Of a DNA stretch of 64,000 bases, positions 18,660 through 27,843 are shown one piece after another. The notes below the pieces were generated by a model. That model saw nothing but the letters and a program-made list of their open reading frames with translations. It did not search any database and was not told where the DNA came from. Position numbers and translations under genes: made by a program. The number at the start of each line of letters is the position of its first letter. Position 1 is the first letter of the stretch. The stretch spans positions 5,622,001 through 5,686,000 of the forward strand of contig NZ_CP023701.1 in the NCBI RefSeq assembly GCF_008704535.1. Direction: 5' to 3'. Source of the DNA: Streptomyces subrutilus. GTDB lineage: Bacteria > Actinomycetota > Actinomycetes > Streptomycetales > Streptomycetaceae.

Positions 18660-21629
18660 ATGAGGCACCGCGCGAGATCGATCCTCGCCGCAAGCGCACT
18701 CGTCTTCGCAAGCACGCTCGCCGCACTACCCGCGGCGGCCCAGGCCCAGCCCGCCGCCGGCGCCGGTTCCGGCTCCCCACCCGCCGCCGACGAGGTGCGG
18801 GTCTACGACGCCGACATCACCCGCGAGCAGGTCCCGCTGGTCCTCGCCGCGGGCCAGGACGCCCACGAGCTCTCCGAGCGCGCCCCGGAGACCGGCACCG
18901 CCTCCGTCGAGCTGTTCCTCACCGCCGGCCAGGCCGGGCAGCTCGCGGCCGCCGGCGTCAAGCTCGCCGAGCGCACGGTGTCCGCCGACCGGTCGGCCCG
19001 GGCGGCCGCCGGGGACGGCGTCTTCCGCCCGTACAGCGGCAAGGGCGGCCTCCAGGAGGAGATCCTGCGGACCGCGCGGGAGCACCCCGGCCTCACCAAG
19101 GTCGTCTCCATCGGCAAGACCGTCCGGGGCAAGGACATCCTCGCCCTCAAGGTCAGCAAGGACGCCAAGAAGACCAGGGACGGCGCCAAGCCCTCCGTGC
19201 TCTACATGTCCAACCAGCACGCCCGCGAGTGGATCACCCCGGAGATGACCCGGCGGCTGATGCACCGGACGCTCGACACCTACGGCAAGGACCCCCGCAC
19301 CACCAGGCTGGTCGACTCCAGCGAGCTGTGGTTCCTGCTCTCCGCCAACCCCGACGGGTACGACTACACCTTCGCCCCCGACGGCGACCGGCTGTGGCGC
19401 AAGAACCTGCGCGACAACAACGGCGACGGCAGGATCACGGCGGGCGACGGGGTCGACCTCAACCGCAACTTCGCCTACAAGTGGGGCTACGACAACGAGG
19501 GCTCCTCGCCCAACCAGGCCGGCGAGACCTACCGCGGCCCCAAGGCCTCCTCCGAGCCGGAGACCGAGGCCCTCGACCGCTTCGAGAAGCGCATCGGCTT
19601 CGAGTACGCCGTCAACTACCACTCCGCCGCCGAACTGCTGCTCTACGGCGTCGGCTGGCAGGTGGCCACCCCCACCCCCGACGACGTCGCCTACAAGGCG
19701 CTCGCCGGCACCCCGGAGAACCCCGCGGTCCCCGGCTACTACCCGCAGGTCTCCTCCGAGCTCTACACCACCAACGGCGAGGCCGACGGGCACGCCTCCA
19801 ACGTCAACGGCGTCATGATGTTCACGCCGGAGATGACCACCTGCCAGACGGCCTCCGCGAGCGACCCGAACGACCGCTGGAAGCCCGAGGACTGCGCCTC
19901 CGGCTTCAACTTCCCGGACGACGAGAAACTGATCCAGGCCGAGTTCGCCAAGAACGTCGCCTTCGCCCTCGCCGTCGGCGAGAGCGCCGCCCACCCCGAC
20001 CGCCCGTCCTCCCCGGTCGGGCTCAGCGCCGCCGACTTCACCACGGACCCCTTCACCACCTCCTACGCGGCCCGCGGCGAGGACCAGAGCGTCTCCGTCA
20101 CGGCCCGCAGGTCGCTGCGCGACAAGGAGCTGAACTTCCGGATCAACGGTGGTCGCACGCACGACGAGGACCTCAAGGCCTGGAAGGGCGGAGAGGTCTA
20201 CGGCGGCGAGGACAACAACTGGTTCGACGAGTACCGGGCCGAGGTCGGCGGCGCCCGGCCCGGCGACAGGGTCGAGGTCTGGTTCACCGGCCGCGACGGC
20301 TCCGGCAAGCGGGTCTCCAGCGAGCACTTCACCTACACCGTGGCCGAGCGGCCGCGCGCCGACGTGCTCGTCATCGCCGAGGAGGGCGCCCCGGCCCAGC
20401 ACGCCCGGACGTACGTGGACGCCCTGCGCGCCAACGGCAGGTCCGCCGCCGTCTGGGACGTCGCCACCCAGGGCGCCCCGCACCACCTCGGGGTGCTCTC
20501 CCACTTCCGCACGGCCGTCCACTACACGGGGGCCAAGACGCCCGGCGGCGACACCCAGCTCGCCGTCCGGGACTTCCTCAACGAGGGCGGCAAGCTGATC
20601 GAGGCCGGTGAGCTGGCCGGCGGCAACGCCCAGGTCGGCCGCGCCGTGACCAACGACTTCAGCCAGTACTGGCTCGGCGCCTACGGCCGCACCGCCACGC
20701 CCGGAGCCACCGGCTTCACCGGTGCGGGCGCCCTCGCCGGCGCCCGGGGCGGCCTCGGCGACGCCGCGGGCAACCCGCTGAACGCCCCCGGCTCCTACAC
20801 CGTGACCTCCGAGACCCTCGCTCCGGCGCAGTTCCCGCAGTTCAAGAGCGTGCAGGCGGGCCGGTTCGACGGCGTGGCCAATCCGTACGCCCCGTACGCG
20901 GGCAGCGGCATGGCATCGGCCCTGCACACCGACGACGACTGGAAGCGGCTCACCCGCACCGTCGACCTCACCGGCGTCACCGCGGCCGACGCACCGCAGC
21001 TGAAGCTCGCGCTGAACTGGAACACCGAGGAGGGCTACGACCACGCCGTCCTGGAGGCCCACACGGCCGGCGCCGACGACTGGACCACCCTGCCCGACAC
21101 GGGCGGCCTCAGCAGCGCCGCCGTTCCCGAGGAGTGCGCGGCCGGGTTCTTCGTGAACGACCACCCCTTCCTGCGCCGCTACCTCACGCTGGACTCCGGC
21201 GGCTGCACCGCACAGGGCACCAGCGGGTCGTGGAACAGCTTCACCGGGTCCTCCGGCGGCTGGAAGCAGGTCTCCTTCGACCTGAGCGCCTACGCGGGCA
21301 GGCAGGTCGAGCTCTCCCTCTCCTACGTCACCGACCCGGGCTCGGGCGGCCGCGGCGTCTTCGCGGACCAGGCCCGGCTGTCCGTCGGCGGCGCCGACCG
21401 GGACGTCGAGGGCTTCGAGACCTCCCTCGGGGCCTGGAGCGCGCAGGGCGCCCCTGCCGGAAGCCCCGATGTTCCGGGCGATTGGTCCCGGTCGGGAGAG
21501 CTCTTCCGGTCCTACGCGGCGGTGACTACGCGTGACACCGTCCTCCTCGGCTTCGGCCTGGAGCACCTGCCGGCGGCGGCGGACCGCTCCGTACTCGTCG
21601 GTAAGGCGCTACGCACACTGAACCGCTGA
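18660..21629 (+). CDS. Secreted M14-family zinc carboxypeptidase
   Basis: 989 residues from the ATG at 18660, with GGGGGG at 18651-18656. A Sec signal peptide (RHRARSILAASALVFASTL, cut after ~27) is followed by a pro-region of ~95 residues and the M14 catalytic domain. Zinc ligands are in NQHAREW (~184-190, His and Glu) and NYHSAAE (~318-324, His). Substrate residues are in NPDGYDY and DLNRNF (~265-270), and the catalytic Glu is in TPEMTTC (~388-394). A calcium-loop-like DNNGDGRITAGDG lies just ahead of DLNRNF. The last ~450 residues hold beta-rich modules, one resembling the immune inhibitor A/MAM-like region (DHAVLEAHTAGADDW; FDLSAYAGRQVELSLSY). It would trim C-terminal amino acids from extracellular peptides. 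It lies between whiA and gap with its own promoter. Confidence 0.9.
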   Translation: MRHRARSILAASALVFASTLAALPAAAQAQPAAGAGSGSPPAADEVRVYDADITREQVPLVLAAGQDAHELSERAPETGTASVELFLTAGQAGQLAAAGVKLAERTVSADRSARAAAGDGVFRPYSGKGGLQEEILRTAREHPGLTKVVSIGKTVRGKDILALKVSKDAKKTRDGAKPSVLYMSNQHAREWITPEMTRRLMHRTLDTYGKDPRTTRLVDSSELWFLLSANPDGYDYTFAPDGDRLWRKNLRDNNGDGRITAGDGVDLNRNFAYKWGYDNEGSSPNQAGETYRGPKASSEPETEALDRFEKRIGFEYAVNYHSAAELLLYGVGWQVATPTPDDVAYKALAGTPENPAVPGYYPQVSSELYTTNGEADGHASNVNGVMMFTPEMTTCQTASASDPNDRWKPEDCASGFNFPDDEKLIQAEFAKNVAFALAVGESAAHPDRPSSPVGLSAADFTTDPFTTSYAARGEDQSVSVTARRSLRDKELNFRINGGRTHDEDLKAWKGGEVYGGEDNNWFDEYRAEVGGARPGDRVEVWFTGRDGSGKRVSSEHFTYTVAERPRADVLVIAEEGAPAQHARTYVDALRANGRSAAVWDVATQGAPHHLGVLSHFRTAVHYTGAKTPGGDTQLAVRDFLNEGGKLIEAGELAGGNAQVGRAVTNDFSQYWLGAYGRTATPGATGFTGAGALAGARGGLGDAAGNPLNAPGSYTVTSETLAPAQFPQFKSVQAGRFDGVANPYAPYAGSGMASALHTDDDWKRLTRTVDLTGVTAADAPQLKLALNWNTEEGYDHAVLEAHTAGADDWTTLPDTGGLSSAAVPEECAAGFFVNDHPFLRRYLTLDSGGCTAQGTSGSWNSFTGSSGGWKQVSFDLSAYAGRQVELSLSYVTDPGSGGRGVFADQARLSVGGADRDVEGFETSLGAWSAQGAPAGSPDVPGDWSRSGELFRSYAAVTTRDTVLLGFGLEHLPAAADRSVLVGKALRTLNR

Positions 21630-21675
21630 CCAGCAACCCCGGCCCGCCTTCACCCTGAGTGACCGGGGCCAAGGT

Positions 21676-21717
21676 CCCGGGGCCCCCTTGCCAGCACTGC
21701 CGGTACCGGGCCCCGGG
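21676..21717 (+). terminator. Candidate terminator after the carboxypeptidase gene
   Basis: CCCGGGGCCC (21676-21685) can pair with GGGCCCCGGG (21708-21717) across a 22-base loop, 46 bases past the carboxypeptidase stop. The long loop lowers confidence. Confidence 0.4.
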
Positions 21718-21762
21718 GCGTGTCAGGCCCCCTCCGATGTCACTCAAAAGCTCACAGAGAGG

Positions 21763-21768
21763 TAGGGT
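21763..21768 (+). promoter_or_regulatory. Possible -10 element of the gap promoter
   Basis: TAGGGT at 21763-21768 is a typical Streptomyces -10. No convincing TTGAC element lies 17-18 bases before it. The implied leader of ~65 bases ends with GAGGAGA in front of the gap GTG. Confidence 0.4.
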
Positions 21769-21839
21769 CGTAAGCGGTCGGGGACATCCCATACAGCTCG
21801 CCGGCGGACAGGCCGGCGCACCAACGAGGAGATCGGTTC

Positions 21840-22844
<1,005 letters not shown>

Positions 22845-22861
22845 GGTCCCCAAGGTTTCAG

Positions 22862-22933
22862 GGCAAGGCACCACGATGTAGGCACAGGGCTCGGGCAGCG
22901 CGATGAGGCGCTGGACGGGCCCTGTGGCTTGCC
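22862..22933 (+). other. Extended stem-loop between gap and pgk
   Basis: Three nested inverted repeats line up in the 149-base gap-pgk spacer: GGCAAG (22862-22867) with CTTGCC (22928-22933), CACAGGGC (22883-22890) with GCCCTGTG (22919-22926), and CAGCGC (22896-22901) with GCGCTG (22908-22913). Together they form one long interrupted hairpin ending 60 bases before the pgk ATG. It may lower read-through, protect the gap message after cleavage, or both. Confidence 0.6.
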
Positions 22934-22993
22934 TCGTCCCTCTCGCCCCGCACGGCAAACGGGCCCTGCGTGGGGAAAAAGGAGCAGAAACAC

Positions 22994-24205
22994 ATGAAGA
23001 CGATCGACGAACTTCTCGCCGAGGGCGTCGCCGGCAAGCGGGTCTTCGTCCGGGCGGACCTCAACGTCCCGCTCGCCGACGGCAAGATCACCGACGACGG
23101 CCGCATCCGCGCCGTGCAGCCGACCATCGCCAAGCTGGCCGAGGCCGGCGCCCGCGTGATCGTCGCCTCGCACCTGGGCCGCCCGAAGGGCGCCCCGGAC
23201 CCGGCCTTCTCGCTCGCCCCGGCCGCCGCGCGCCTCGGCGAGCTCCTCGGCACGGACGTCGCGTTCGCCACCGACACCGTCGGCGCCTCCGCCAAGGAGA
23301 CCGTCGCCGCCCTCGCCGACGGCCGGGTCGCCGTCATCGAGAACCTGCGCTTCAACGCCGGTGAGACCGCGAAGGACGACGCCGAGCGCGGCGCCTTCGC
23401 CGACCAGCTCGCGGAGCTCGCCGACGTCTACGTCGGCGACGGCTTCGGCGCTGTCCACCGCAAGCACGCCTCGGTCTTCGACCTGCCCGCGCGCCTCCCG
23501 CACGCGGCCGGGTACCTCATCGCCACCGAGATCGGCGTCCTGAAGAAGCTGACCGACGAGGTCAAGCGCCCCTACGTCGTCATCCTCGGCGGCGCGAAGG
23601 TCTCCGACAAGCTGGCCGTCATCGACCAGCTGCTCGGCAAGGCCGACCGCCTCCTCATCGGCGGCGGCATGGCCTACACCTTCCTCTACGCCAAGGGCCA
23701 CGAGGTCGGCATCTCCCTGCTCCAGAAGGACCAGGTGGACGTCGTCAAGGAATACATGGAGCGCGCCGAGAAGAACGGCGTCGAGCTGGTCCTGCCGGTC
23801 GACATCCTCGCCTCCACGGAGTTCCCCGACCTCAAGGGCAAGACCCCGGCGGACTTCGTCACCGTCGACGCGGACAAGATCCCCGCCGACCAGGAGGGCC
23901 TGGACATCGGCCCCCGGACCCGCGAGCTCTACGCGTCGAAGATCGCCGACGCCGAGACCGTGTTCTGGAACGGTCCCCTGGGCGTCTTCGAGCACCCCGA
24001 CTACGCCGGCGGCACCCGCGCCATCGCGCAGGCCCTCGTCGACAGCGACGCGTTCACCGTGGTCGGCGGCGGCGACTCCGCCGCGGCCGTGCGCACGCTC
24101 GGCTTCGACGAGAACGCTTTCGGCCACATTTCCACCGGCGGCGGCGCCTCCCTCGAATACCTCGAGGGCAAGACGCTCCCCGGTATCGCCGCACTGGAGG
24201 TCTGA
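22994..24205 (+). CDS. pgk: Phosphoglycerate kinase
   Basis: 403 residues from the ATG at 22994 (MKTIDELLAEG), with GGAG about 10 bases upstream. Family motifs: VRADLNVPL (~17-25), ASHLGRPKGA (~57-66), LRFNAGE for 3-phosphoglycerate binding, VILGGAKVSDKL at the domain hinge, the nucleotide-site FWNGPLGVFE, and GGGDSAAAV near the C-terminus. It transfers phosphate from 1,3-bisphosphoglycerate to ADP. It is followed after 6 bases by tpiA, so the two are surely one message. Confidence 0.97.
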   Translation: MKTIDELLAEGVAGKRVFVRADLNVPLADGKITDDGRIRAVQPTIAKLAEAGARVIVASHLGRPKGAPDPAFSLAPAAARLGELLGTDVAFATDTVGASAKETVAALADGRVAVIENLRFNAGETAKDDAERGAFADQLAELADVYVGDGFGAVHRKHASVFDLPARLPHAAGYLIATEIGVLKKLTDEVKRPYVVILGGAKVSDKLAVIDQLLGKADRLLIGGGMAYTFLYAKGHEVGISLLQKDQVDVVKEYMERAEKNGVELVLPVDILASTEFPDLKGKTPADFVTVDADKIPADQEGLDIGPRTRELYASKIADAETVFWNGPLGVFEHPDYAGGTRAIAQALVDSDAFTVVGGGDSAAAVRTLGFDENAFGHISTGGGASLEYLEGKTLPGIAALEV

Positions 24206-24211
24206 ACCCGT

Positions 24212-24988
24212 ATGACCACGCGCACCCCGCTGATGGCGGGCAACTGGAAGATGAACCTCAACCACCTTGAGGCCATCGCGCACGTCCAGAAGCTCTCCTT
24301 CGCGCTCGCCGACAAGGACTACGACGCCGTCGAGGTCGCGGTCCTGCCGCCCTTCGTCGATCTCCGCTCGGTCCAGACCCTGGTCGACGGCGACAAGCTG
24401 AAGATCAAGTACGGCGCCCAGGACATCTCGGCGCACGACTCCGGCGCCTACACCGGCGAGATCTCCGGCTCGATGCTGGCGAAGCTGAAGTGCACGTACG
24501 TGGCCGTCGGCCACAGCGAGCGCCGCCAGTACCACGGCGAGGACGACGCGACCTGCAACGCCAAGGTCAAGGCCGCCTACCGCCACGGGCTCACCCCGAT
24601 CCTGTGCGTCGGCGAGGGCCTCGACGTCCGCAAGGCCGGCGAGCAGGTCCCGTACACGCTGGCCCAGCTCGACGGCGGCCTCGCGGACGTCCCGGCCGAG
24701 CAGGTCGAGTCCATCGTGATCGCGTACGAGCCCGTCTGGGCGATCGGGACCGGCGAGGTCGCCACGCCCGAGGACGCGCAGGAGGTCTGCGGGGCCATCC
24801 GCGGCCGCCTCGCGGAGCTCTACTCCCAGGAGCTGGCCGACACGGTCCGCATCCAGTACGGCGGCTCGGTCAAGTCCGGCAACATCGCGGCGATCATGGC
24901 CCAGCCCGACGTCGACGGCGCCCTGATCGGCGGCGCGGCGCTGGACGCGGACGAGTTCGTGAAGATCGTCCGCTTCCGCGACCAGTAG
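24212..24988 (+). CDS. tpiA: Triosephosphate isomerase
   Basis: 258 residues, starting MTTRTPLMAGNWKMNLN, with Asn and Lys of the NWKMN motif forming part of the active site. AVGHSERRQYHGE carries the catalytic His, and VIAYEPVWAIGTGEVA carries the catalytic Glu (followed by the mobile loop 6). QYGGSVKSGN and GGAALDADEFVKI close the barrel and bind phosphate. It interconverts dihydroxyacetone phosphate and glyceraldehyde 3-phosphate. It lies 6 bases past pgk; a hairpin separates it from secG. Confidence 0.97.
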   Translation: MTTRTPLMAGNWKMNLNHLEAIAHVQKLSFALADKDYDAVEVAVLPPFVDLRSVQTLVDGDKLKIKYGAQDISAHDSGAYTGEISGSMLAKLKCTYVAVGHSERRQYHGEDDATCNAKVKAAYRHGLTPILCVGEGLDVRKAGEQVPYTLAQLDGGLADVPAEQVESIVIAYEPVWAIGTGEVATPEDAQEVCGAIRGRLAELYSQELADTVRIQYGGSVKSGNIAAIMAQPDVDGALIGGAALDADEFVKIVRFRDQ

Positions 24989-25054
24989 CACCCGCTCCGC
25001 GGCCACCGCGTCGCGGACGGTGAGTATGCGGTAGGGCGGATCCGTCGTACCCTT

Positions 25055-25095
25055 GCGGGGGCCAGGAGGCTGAACCACCAGCCACTGGCCCCCGC
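25055..25095 (+). terminator. Stem-loop between tpiA and secG
   Basis: An 11-bp perfect outer stem (25055-25065 with 25085-25095) encloses a 5-bp inner stem (25068-25072 with 25079-25083). It lies 66 bases after tpiA and 53 bases before the secG start. It may be a terminator or an attenuating element, since secG could also be read from the glycolytic message. Confidence 0.5.
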
Positions 25096-25147
25096 GCACC
25101 TTTCGGCGGACCGGAAAGTCAGAAAAGCCAGAAAGTAGGAATCAGCC

Positions 25148-25384
25148 GTGATTATGGGGTTCTCGATCGCCCTGATCGTCTTCAGCGCCCTGCTGATGCT
25201 GCTCGTGCTGATGCACAAGGGCAAGGGCGGCGGCCTTTCCGACATGTTCGGCGGCGGCATGCAGTCGTCGGTCGGCGGTTCCTCCGTCGCCGAGCGCAAC
25301 CTCGACCGCATCACCGTGGTCGTCGGTCTGCTCTGGTTCGCGTGCATCATGGCGCTCGGTCTCCTGATGAAGTCGAGCAGCTGA
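25148..25384 (+). CDS. secG: Preprotein translocase subunit SecG
   Basis: 78 residues from the GTG at 25148 (an ATG two codons later is possible). Two hydrophobic helices (residues ~3-21 and ~54-72) flank a Gly-rich cytoplasmic loop with KGKGGGLSDMFGGGMQSSVGG, the usual SecG loop, which is split here only for length. SecG joins SecY and SecE in the membrane channel and helps SecA-driven export. Its place after gap-pgk-tpiA is the standard gene order in streptomycetes. Confidence 0.93.
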   Translation: MIMGFSIALIVFSALLMLLVLMHKGKGGGLSDMFGGGMQSSVGGSSVAERNLDRITVVVGLLWFACIMALGLLMKSSS

Positions 25385-25440
25385 CCGTTCTGGCCATTCG
25401 GGCAGTCCGGTCGGCTCCGCCCGGCCTATCATGAGGTCCG

Positions 25441-25479
25441 GCGTCCAGCCCGGAACGAGTAACTCCGTTCACTGGACGC
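25441..25479 (+). other. Inverted repeat between secG and the RbpA-family gene
   Basis: GCGTCCAG (25441-25448) pairs with CTGGACGC (25472-25479). Inside, GAACG (25453-25457) can pair with CGTTC (25466-25470), leaving an 8-base loop. It lies 57 bases after secG and 85 bases ahead of the next start, with a TATCAT hexamer (25427-25432) just upstream. It could be a secG terminator or a structured leader of the downstream gene. Confidence 0.5.
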
Positions 25480-25563
25480 GCGTTGGGCCTTACGTAGACC
25501 TGGGCGCTCGCGGCGGACATTCCCCTCTCGCTCCGCGGCACCATCACGCAGGGAGTTACGACC

Positions 25564-25899
25564 GTGGCAAGTGGCAACGCGATCCGTGGTAGCCGGGTCG
25601 GAGCGGGGCCGATGGGCGAGGCCGAGCGCGGCGAGTCCGCGCCCCGTCTGCGCATCTCCTTCTGGTGCTCGAACGGGCACGAGACGCAGCCCAGCTTCGC
25701 CAGTGACGCGCAGGTTCCGGACACCTGGGACTGCCCGCGCTGCGGGTTCCCGGCCGGGCAGGACCGGGACAGCCCTCCCGCCCCGCCCCGCACCGAGCCG
25801 TACAAGACGCACCTGGCGTACGTCCGGGAGCGGCGCACGGACGCCGACGGCGAGGCGATCCTCGCCGAGGCGCTCGCGAAGCTGCGCGGCGAGATCTAG
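25564..25899 (+). CDS. RbpA-family RNA polymerase-binding protein (likely the RbpB-type paralogue)
   Basis: 111 residues from the GTG at 25564, with AGGGAG upstream. RbpA signatures are seen: an N-terminal RGSRVGAG, a zinc-ribbon-like core with CSNGHE and CPRCGF (ligands Cys, His, Cys, Cys) around DAQVPDTWDC, and the C-terminal RERRTDADGEAILAEAL, the sigma-factor-contacting helix. RbpA binds RNA polymerase with the principal sigma factor and helps open-complex formation. The usual WDMLMERR motif is here LAYVRERR, and the linker is Pro-rich, so this may be the divergent second copy that streptomycetes carry rather than RbpA itself. That distinction is inference. Confidence 0.8.
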   Translation: MASGNAIRGSRVGAGPMGEAERGESAPRLRISFWCSNGHETQPSFASDAQVPDTWDCPRCGFPAGQDRDSPPAPPRTEPYKTHLAYVRERRTDADGEAILAEALAKLRGEI

Positions 25900-25941
25900 G
25901 TCCGGCGCGGCCGCCGAGCACGGCCCGTCCCACGCGTTTTC

Positions 25942-25985
25942 GGGGCCCGGTGGCACAGGAGCACCCTCCTGTGCCACCGGGCCCC
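25942..25985 (+). terminator. Very strong terminator after the RbpA-family gene
   Basis: A perfect 20-bp stem with a 4-base loop (arms 25942-25961 and 25966-25985) begins 43 bases after the stop. No T-run follows; the stem itself is exceptionally stable. Confidence 0.85.
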
Positions 25986-26041
25986 TCCGCGTCGCCGCCC
26001 ACGCCGAAGGCGCCTGTCCGACGTACCGGCCGCCCATCCCT

Positions 26042-26047
26042 TAGGTT
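26042..26047 (+). promoter_or_regulatory. Possible -10 element for pgi
   Basis: TAGGTT stands 40 bases before the pgi ATG, downstream of the strong terminator, so pgi must have its own promoter near here. No good -35 is evident. Confidence 0.4.
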
Positions 26048-26087
26048 GGAGATCGGCGGGGTACGACAGGACGGAAGAAACGGGTTG

Positions 26088-27773
26088 ATGGCCGAGATGA
26101 ACGCACAGCAGGGCACCGCGTCGGACGAGGGGCGCACCAAGCTCACCCGGACGCCCGAGTGGCTGGCCCTGGCCAAGCACCGGGAGCAGTTCGGCCGGAC
26201 GCACCTGCGGCGGCTGTTCGAGGAGGATCCGGGCCGCGGCACCGGCTACACCCTGCGCGCCGGCGACCTGCACGTCGACTACTCCAAGCACCTCGTCACC
26301 GACGAGACGCTGGCCCTGCTGCGCGAGCTGGCCTCGGCGACCGGCGTGGCCGCGCTGCGCGAGGCGATGTTCAACGGCGAGAAGATCAACACCACCGAGG
26401 GCCGCGCGGTCCTGCACACCGCCCTGCGCGCGCCCCGGGACGCCGTCGTCGAGGTGGACGGGGAGAACGTCGTCCCCGCCGTCCACGAGGTGCTCGACAA
26501 GATGGCCGCCTTCGCCGACCAGGTCAGGTCGGGGGAGTGGACCGGCTTCACCGGCGCACGCATCCGCAACGTCGTCAACATCGGCATCGGCGGCTCCGAC
26601 CTCGGCCCGGCCATGGCCTACGAGGCCCTGCGAGCCTTCTCCGACCGCGATCTGACGCTGCGTTTCGTCTCCAACGTCGACGGCGCCGACCTGCACGAGG
26701 CCGTGCGGGACCTGGACCCGGCCGAGACGCTGTTCATCATCGCCTCCAAGACCTTCACCACCATCGAGACCATCACCAACGCGACCTCGGCGCGCGGCTG
26801 GCTGCTCGACGGCCTGGGCGGCGACCAGGCCGCCGTGGCACGGCACTTCGTGGCGCTGTCCACCAACGCCGAGAAGGTCACCGACTTCGGCATCGACCCG
26901 GCCAACATGTTCGAGTTCTGGGACTGGGTGGGCGGGCGCTACTCCTTCGACTCGGCCATCGGGCTCTCCCTGATGATCGCGATCGGCCCGGACGCCTTCC
27001 GCGAGCTCCTCGGCGGCTTCGAGGCCATGGACACGCACTTCCGCACGGCGCCCCCCGAGGAGAACGTGCCGCTGCTGCTGGGCCTGCTGGGCGTCTGGTA
27101 CATCGGCTTCTTCGACGCGCAGTCGCACGCGGTGCTGCCGTACAGCCACTACCTCTCGCGCTTCACCGCCTACCTCCAGCAGCTGGACATGGAGTCAAAC
27201 GGCAAGTCCGTGGACCGCGACGGGCAGCCGGTGGAGTGGCAGACCGGCCCGGTGGTGTGGGGCACCCCCGGCACCAACGGCCAGCACGCCTACTACCAGC
27301 TCATCCACCAGGGGACGCGGGTCATCCCCGCGGACTTCATCGGCTTCGCCAACCCGCTGCCCGAGCTGCCGCCGCGCCTCGCCGCCCAGCACGACCTGCT
27401 GATGGCCAACTTCTTCGCGCAGACGCAGGCCCTGGCCTTCGGCAAGACGGCCGACGAGGTACGCGCCGAGGGCACCCCGGAGGAGCTCGTCCCGCACAAG
27501 ACCTTCCGCGGCAACCACCCCACGACCACCGTCCTGGCCGCCGACCTCACCCCGGCGGTGCTCGGACAGCTCATCGCGCTGTACGAGCACAAGGTGTTCG
27601 TCCAGGGCGCCGTGTGGAACATCGACTCCTTCGACCAGTGGGGCGTGGAGCTCGGCAAGGTCCTCGCCAAGCGCATCGAGCCCGCCCTGACCGAGGGCGC
27701 GGACGTACCGGGCCTGGACCCCTCCACCACGGCCCTGGTGGCCACCTACCGCAGGCTGCGCGGCCGCGGCTGA
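26088..27773 (+). CDS. pgi: Glucose-6-phosphate isomerase
   Basis: 561 residues from the ATG at 26088 (MAEMNAQQGT). Motifs of the SIS-fold enzyme: VNIGIGGSDLGPAMAYEAL, SKTFTTIETITNA, FWDWVGGRYSFDSAIGLSL with the conserved Arg, the catalytic-Glu and His regions in GTPGTNGQHAYYQLIHQGT, and VWNIDSFDQWGVELGK near the end. The length matches the standard ~550-residue form. It interconverts glucose and fructose 6-phosphates, the branch point between glycolysis and the pentose phosphate genes that face it. GGAAG lies about 11 bases upstream. Confidence 0.97.
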   Translation: MAEMNAQQGTASDEGRTKLTRTPEWLALAKHREQFGRTHLRRLFEEDPGRGTGYTLRAGDLHVDYSKHLVTDETLALLRELASATGVAALREAMFNGEKINTTEGRAVLHTALRAPRDAVVEVDGENVVPAVHEVLDKMAAFADQVRSGEWTGFTGARIRNVVNIGIGGSDLGPAMAYEALRAFSDRDLTLRFVSNVDGADLHEAVRDLDPAETLFIIASKTFTTIETITNATSARGWLLDGLGGDQAAVARHFVALSTNAEKVTDFGIDPANMFEFWDWVGGRYSFDSAIGLSLMIAIGPDAFRELLGGFEAMDTHFRTAPPEENVPLLLGLLGVWYIGFFDAQSHAVLPYSHYLSRFTAYLQQLDMESNGKSVDRDGQPVEWQTGPVVWGTPGTNGQHAYYQLIHQGTRVIPADFIGFANPLPELPPRLAAQHDLLMANFFAQTQALAFGKTADEVRAEGTPEELVPHKTFRGNHPTTTVLAADLTPAVLGQLIALYEHKVFVQGAVWNIDSFDQWGVELGKVLAKRIEPALTEGADVPGLDPSTTALVATYRRLRGRG

Positions 27774-27787
27774 CGCCGGCCCGTCGT

Positions 27788-27832
27788 ACGACGGAGCGCC
27801 CCGCACCTCGAAGGTGCGGGGCGCTCCGTCGT
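27788..27832. terminator. Bidirectional terminator between pgi and pgl
   Basis: A perfect 21-bp stem with a 3-base loop (arms 27788-27808 and 27812-27832) fills the short space between these converging genes. It should stop transcripts from both sides. Confidence 0.88.
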
Positions 27833-27843
27833 CGCGGGTGCGG

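Noticed and set aside
18726..21566. 946-residue antisense frame to the carboxypeptidase gene
   Set aside because: It is a Gly/Val/Asp-rich shadow of the real gene with no motif or start signal.
25452..25484. Possible sigma-R promoter (GGAAC...GTT) before the RbpA-family gene
   Set aside because: The spacing between the elements (10 or 25 bases) does not fit the 18-19 expected for sigma-R.
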